In this document: one piece after another, positions 63,389-64,000 of the stretch
Layout: every line of letters starts with the position of its first letter
Position numbering within the stretch: the first letter of the stretch is position 1
From: Pseudonocardia kujensis
GTDB taxonomy: Bacteria; Actinomycetota; Actinomycetes; Mycobacteriales; Pseudonocardiaceae
Reading direction: 5' to 3'
Length of the DNA: 64,000 nt
Assembly: GCF_021283305.1 (NCBI RefSeq)
Contig: NZ_JAJSOK010000008.1
Span: 62,001-126,000 of the forward strand
The notes under the pieces: model-generated
What the model saw: the letters and a program-made list of their open reading frames with translations, nothing else
What the model was told of the DNA's origin: nothing
Databases searched by the model: none
Made by a program: the position numbers and the translations under genes

Positions 63389-64000
63389 TCAGCGGCTCGC
63401 CGCGAGGGTGGGCTCCGCCGTCGGGGCCTCGACGCTCGTCGGGGCGGGGGCGCGGTGGCTCGTGCCCGCCCAGACGGCCGCGGCGGCGGCGGTGGTGAGG
63501 GCCGCACCGAGCACGTGCAGGGCCACCAGCACCTCGGGGACGCCCAACGCGTACTGGACCCCGCCCAGCGCGCCCTGCGCCAGCACGACCACCACGAGCA
63601 GGCCGTAGCGGCGCTTGAGGCGGGCGTCGGCGCCCGCGGTCCACAGCGCGAAGCCGAGGCCGACGAGGAGCCCGAGGTAGGCGAAGAGCAGGTCCGCGTG
63701 CAGCTGGGCCAGCGCGGGCACGCCGATGCCGAGACGCGGGGTGGCGGCGTCGCCGGCGTGCGGGCCCGCGGCCGTGACGAGCGTGCCGGCGACCAGCAGC
63801 GCACCCAGCACCACGCTGCTGACCACGATCAGCAGGCGCACCGGGCGCGGGACGGTCCGGGTCACGGGACCGCCCGCCGTGGCCTCGTCGACGAGCTGGA
63901 CAGCCAGCCAGACCAGGACCGTCGACGCCAGGAAGTGCGGCATCACGCTCCACCACACCAGGCCGGCGAGCACGGTCATCCCCCCGATGACCGCCTGCGC
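63389..64000 (-). CDS. ctaA: heme A synthase, COX15/CtaA family (5' end outside window)
   Basis: The 3' part of a membrane protein, at least 203 residues, with the frame running to the window edge (AQAVIGGMTVLAGLVWW is continuous). Four to five helices are visible, with conserved heme-binding His in VMPHFLAST, LAQLHADLLFAYLG and ALHVLGAAL. CtaA oxidises heme O to heme A after CtaB. The C-terminal 25 residues are a Pro/Ala-rich tail. An internal ATG at 63979 is not the true start, because the upstream residues match the family. Confidence 0.9.
   Translation of the reverse strand, partial: AQAVIGGMTVLAGLVWWSVMPHFLASTVLVWLAVQLVDEATAGGPVTRTVPRPVRLLIVVSSVVLGALLVAGTLVTAAGPHAGDAATPRLGIGVPALAQLHADLLFAYLGLLVGLGFALWTAGADARLKRRYGLLVVVVLAQGALGGVQYALGVPEVLVALHVLGAALTTAAAAAVWAGTSHRAPAPTSVEAPTAEPTLAASR

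Overview
This window comes from a chromosome of about 70+% GC. It looks like a filamentous or spore-forming actinobacterium, most likely a member of the Pseudonocardiales (genus inferred, not proven). The evidence is third-position G/C bias, many GTG starts and 4-nt ATGA/GTGA overlaps, and actinobacterial marker genes (bldD, whiA, mihF, rbpA, opcA, a Walker-less priA). Gene order follows the well-known actinobacterial block pyrR-pyrB-pyrC-carA-carB-pyrF-mihF-gmk-rpoZ-coaBC-metK-priA ... fmt-rsmB-rpe-rib genes-uvrC-rapZ-yvcK-whiA-gap-pgk-tpiA-secG ... pgl-opcA-zwf-pgi-tal-tkt / ctaB / ctaA (compare Mycobacterium tuberculosis Rv1379 to about Rv1456). The window is therefore mainly core chromosome with a few accessory insertions.

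Layout. 0.1-2 kb: an alpha/beta hydrolase and a TesB thioesterase, overlapping by 4 nt and closed by a strong hairpin. 2-3.2 kb: bldD (minus strand) and a 0.6-kb regulatory region. 3.2-11.5 kb: the complete UMP operon, preceded by a PyrR-binding RNA loop that sequesters the pyrR ribosome site. 11.6-19.1 kb: a stand-alone receiver, mihF, gmk, rpoZ, coaBC, a secreted SH3-like protein, metK and priA. 19.2-27.8 kb: def-fmt, rsmB, rpe, ribD, ribE, ribBA, ribH and a PH-domain membrane protein, mostly overlapping. 27.9-30.5 kb: a small accessory patch with an apparently frameshifted PPOX flavoprotein, a degenerate HAD protein and a DUF2786 protein. 30.6-39.9 kb: uvrC-rapZ-yvcK-whiA, gap-pgk-tpiA, secG, rbpA. 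40-49.6 kb: an accessory region with a self-sufficient CYP102-type P450/reductase fusion overlapping a six-helix membrane protein, a TrpB2-type synthase, a YbhN-like membrane protein, a rhodanese, purT, a VOC/PhnB protein and an AsnC regulator. 49.7-58.5 kb: the oxidative and non-oxidative pentose-phosphate operon on the minus strand (tkt-tal-pgi-like-zwf-opcA-pgl, then a NYN-domain gene). 58.8-64 kb: ctaB, an S9 peptidase, an MFS transporter and the 3' part of ctaA.

How it works together: UMP synthesis, riboflavin synthesis, lower glycolysis and the pentose-phosphate pathway each sit in a translationally coupled operon. Growth and development regulators (BldD, WhiA, RbpA, RapZ/YvcK, mIHF) are interleaved with them.

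Most unusual observations: (1) two arrays, 39 kb apart, of a 20-bp near-palindrome spaced at exactly 41 bp and abutting gene stop codons; (2) recurrent in-frame or intergenic 18- and 24-bp minisatellites in housekeeping genes (pyrR, uvrC, a HAD gene, upstream of def); (3) several genes whose TAnnnT box ends 6-7 nt before the start codon, predicting leaderless mRNAs; (4) a Pgi-like protein in the pentose-phosphate operon that has lost the Pgi signature motifs; (5) the P450 fusion/membrane-protein gene pair.
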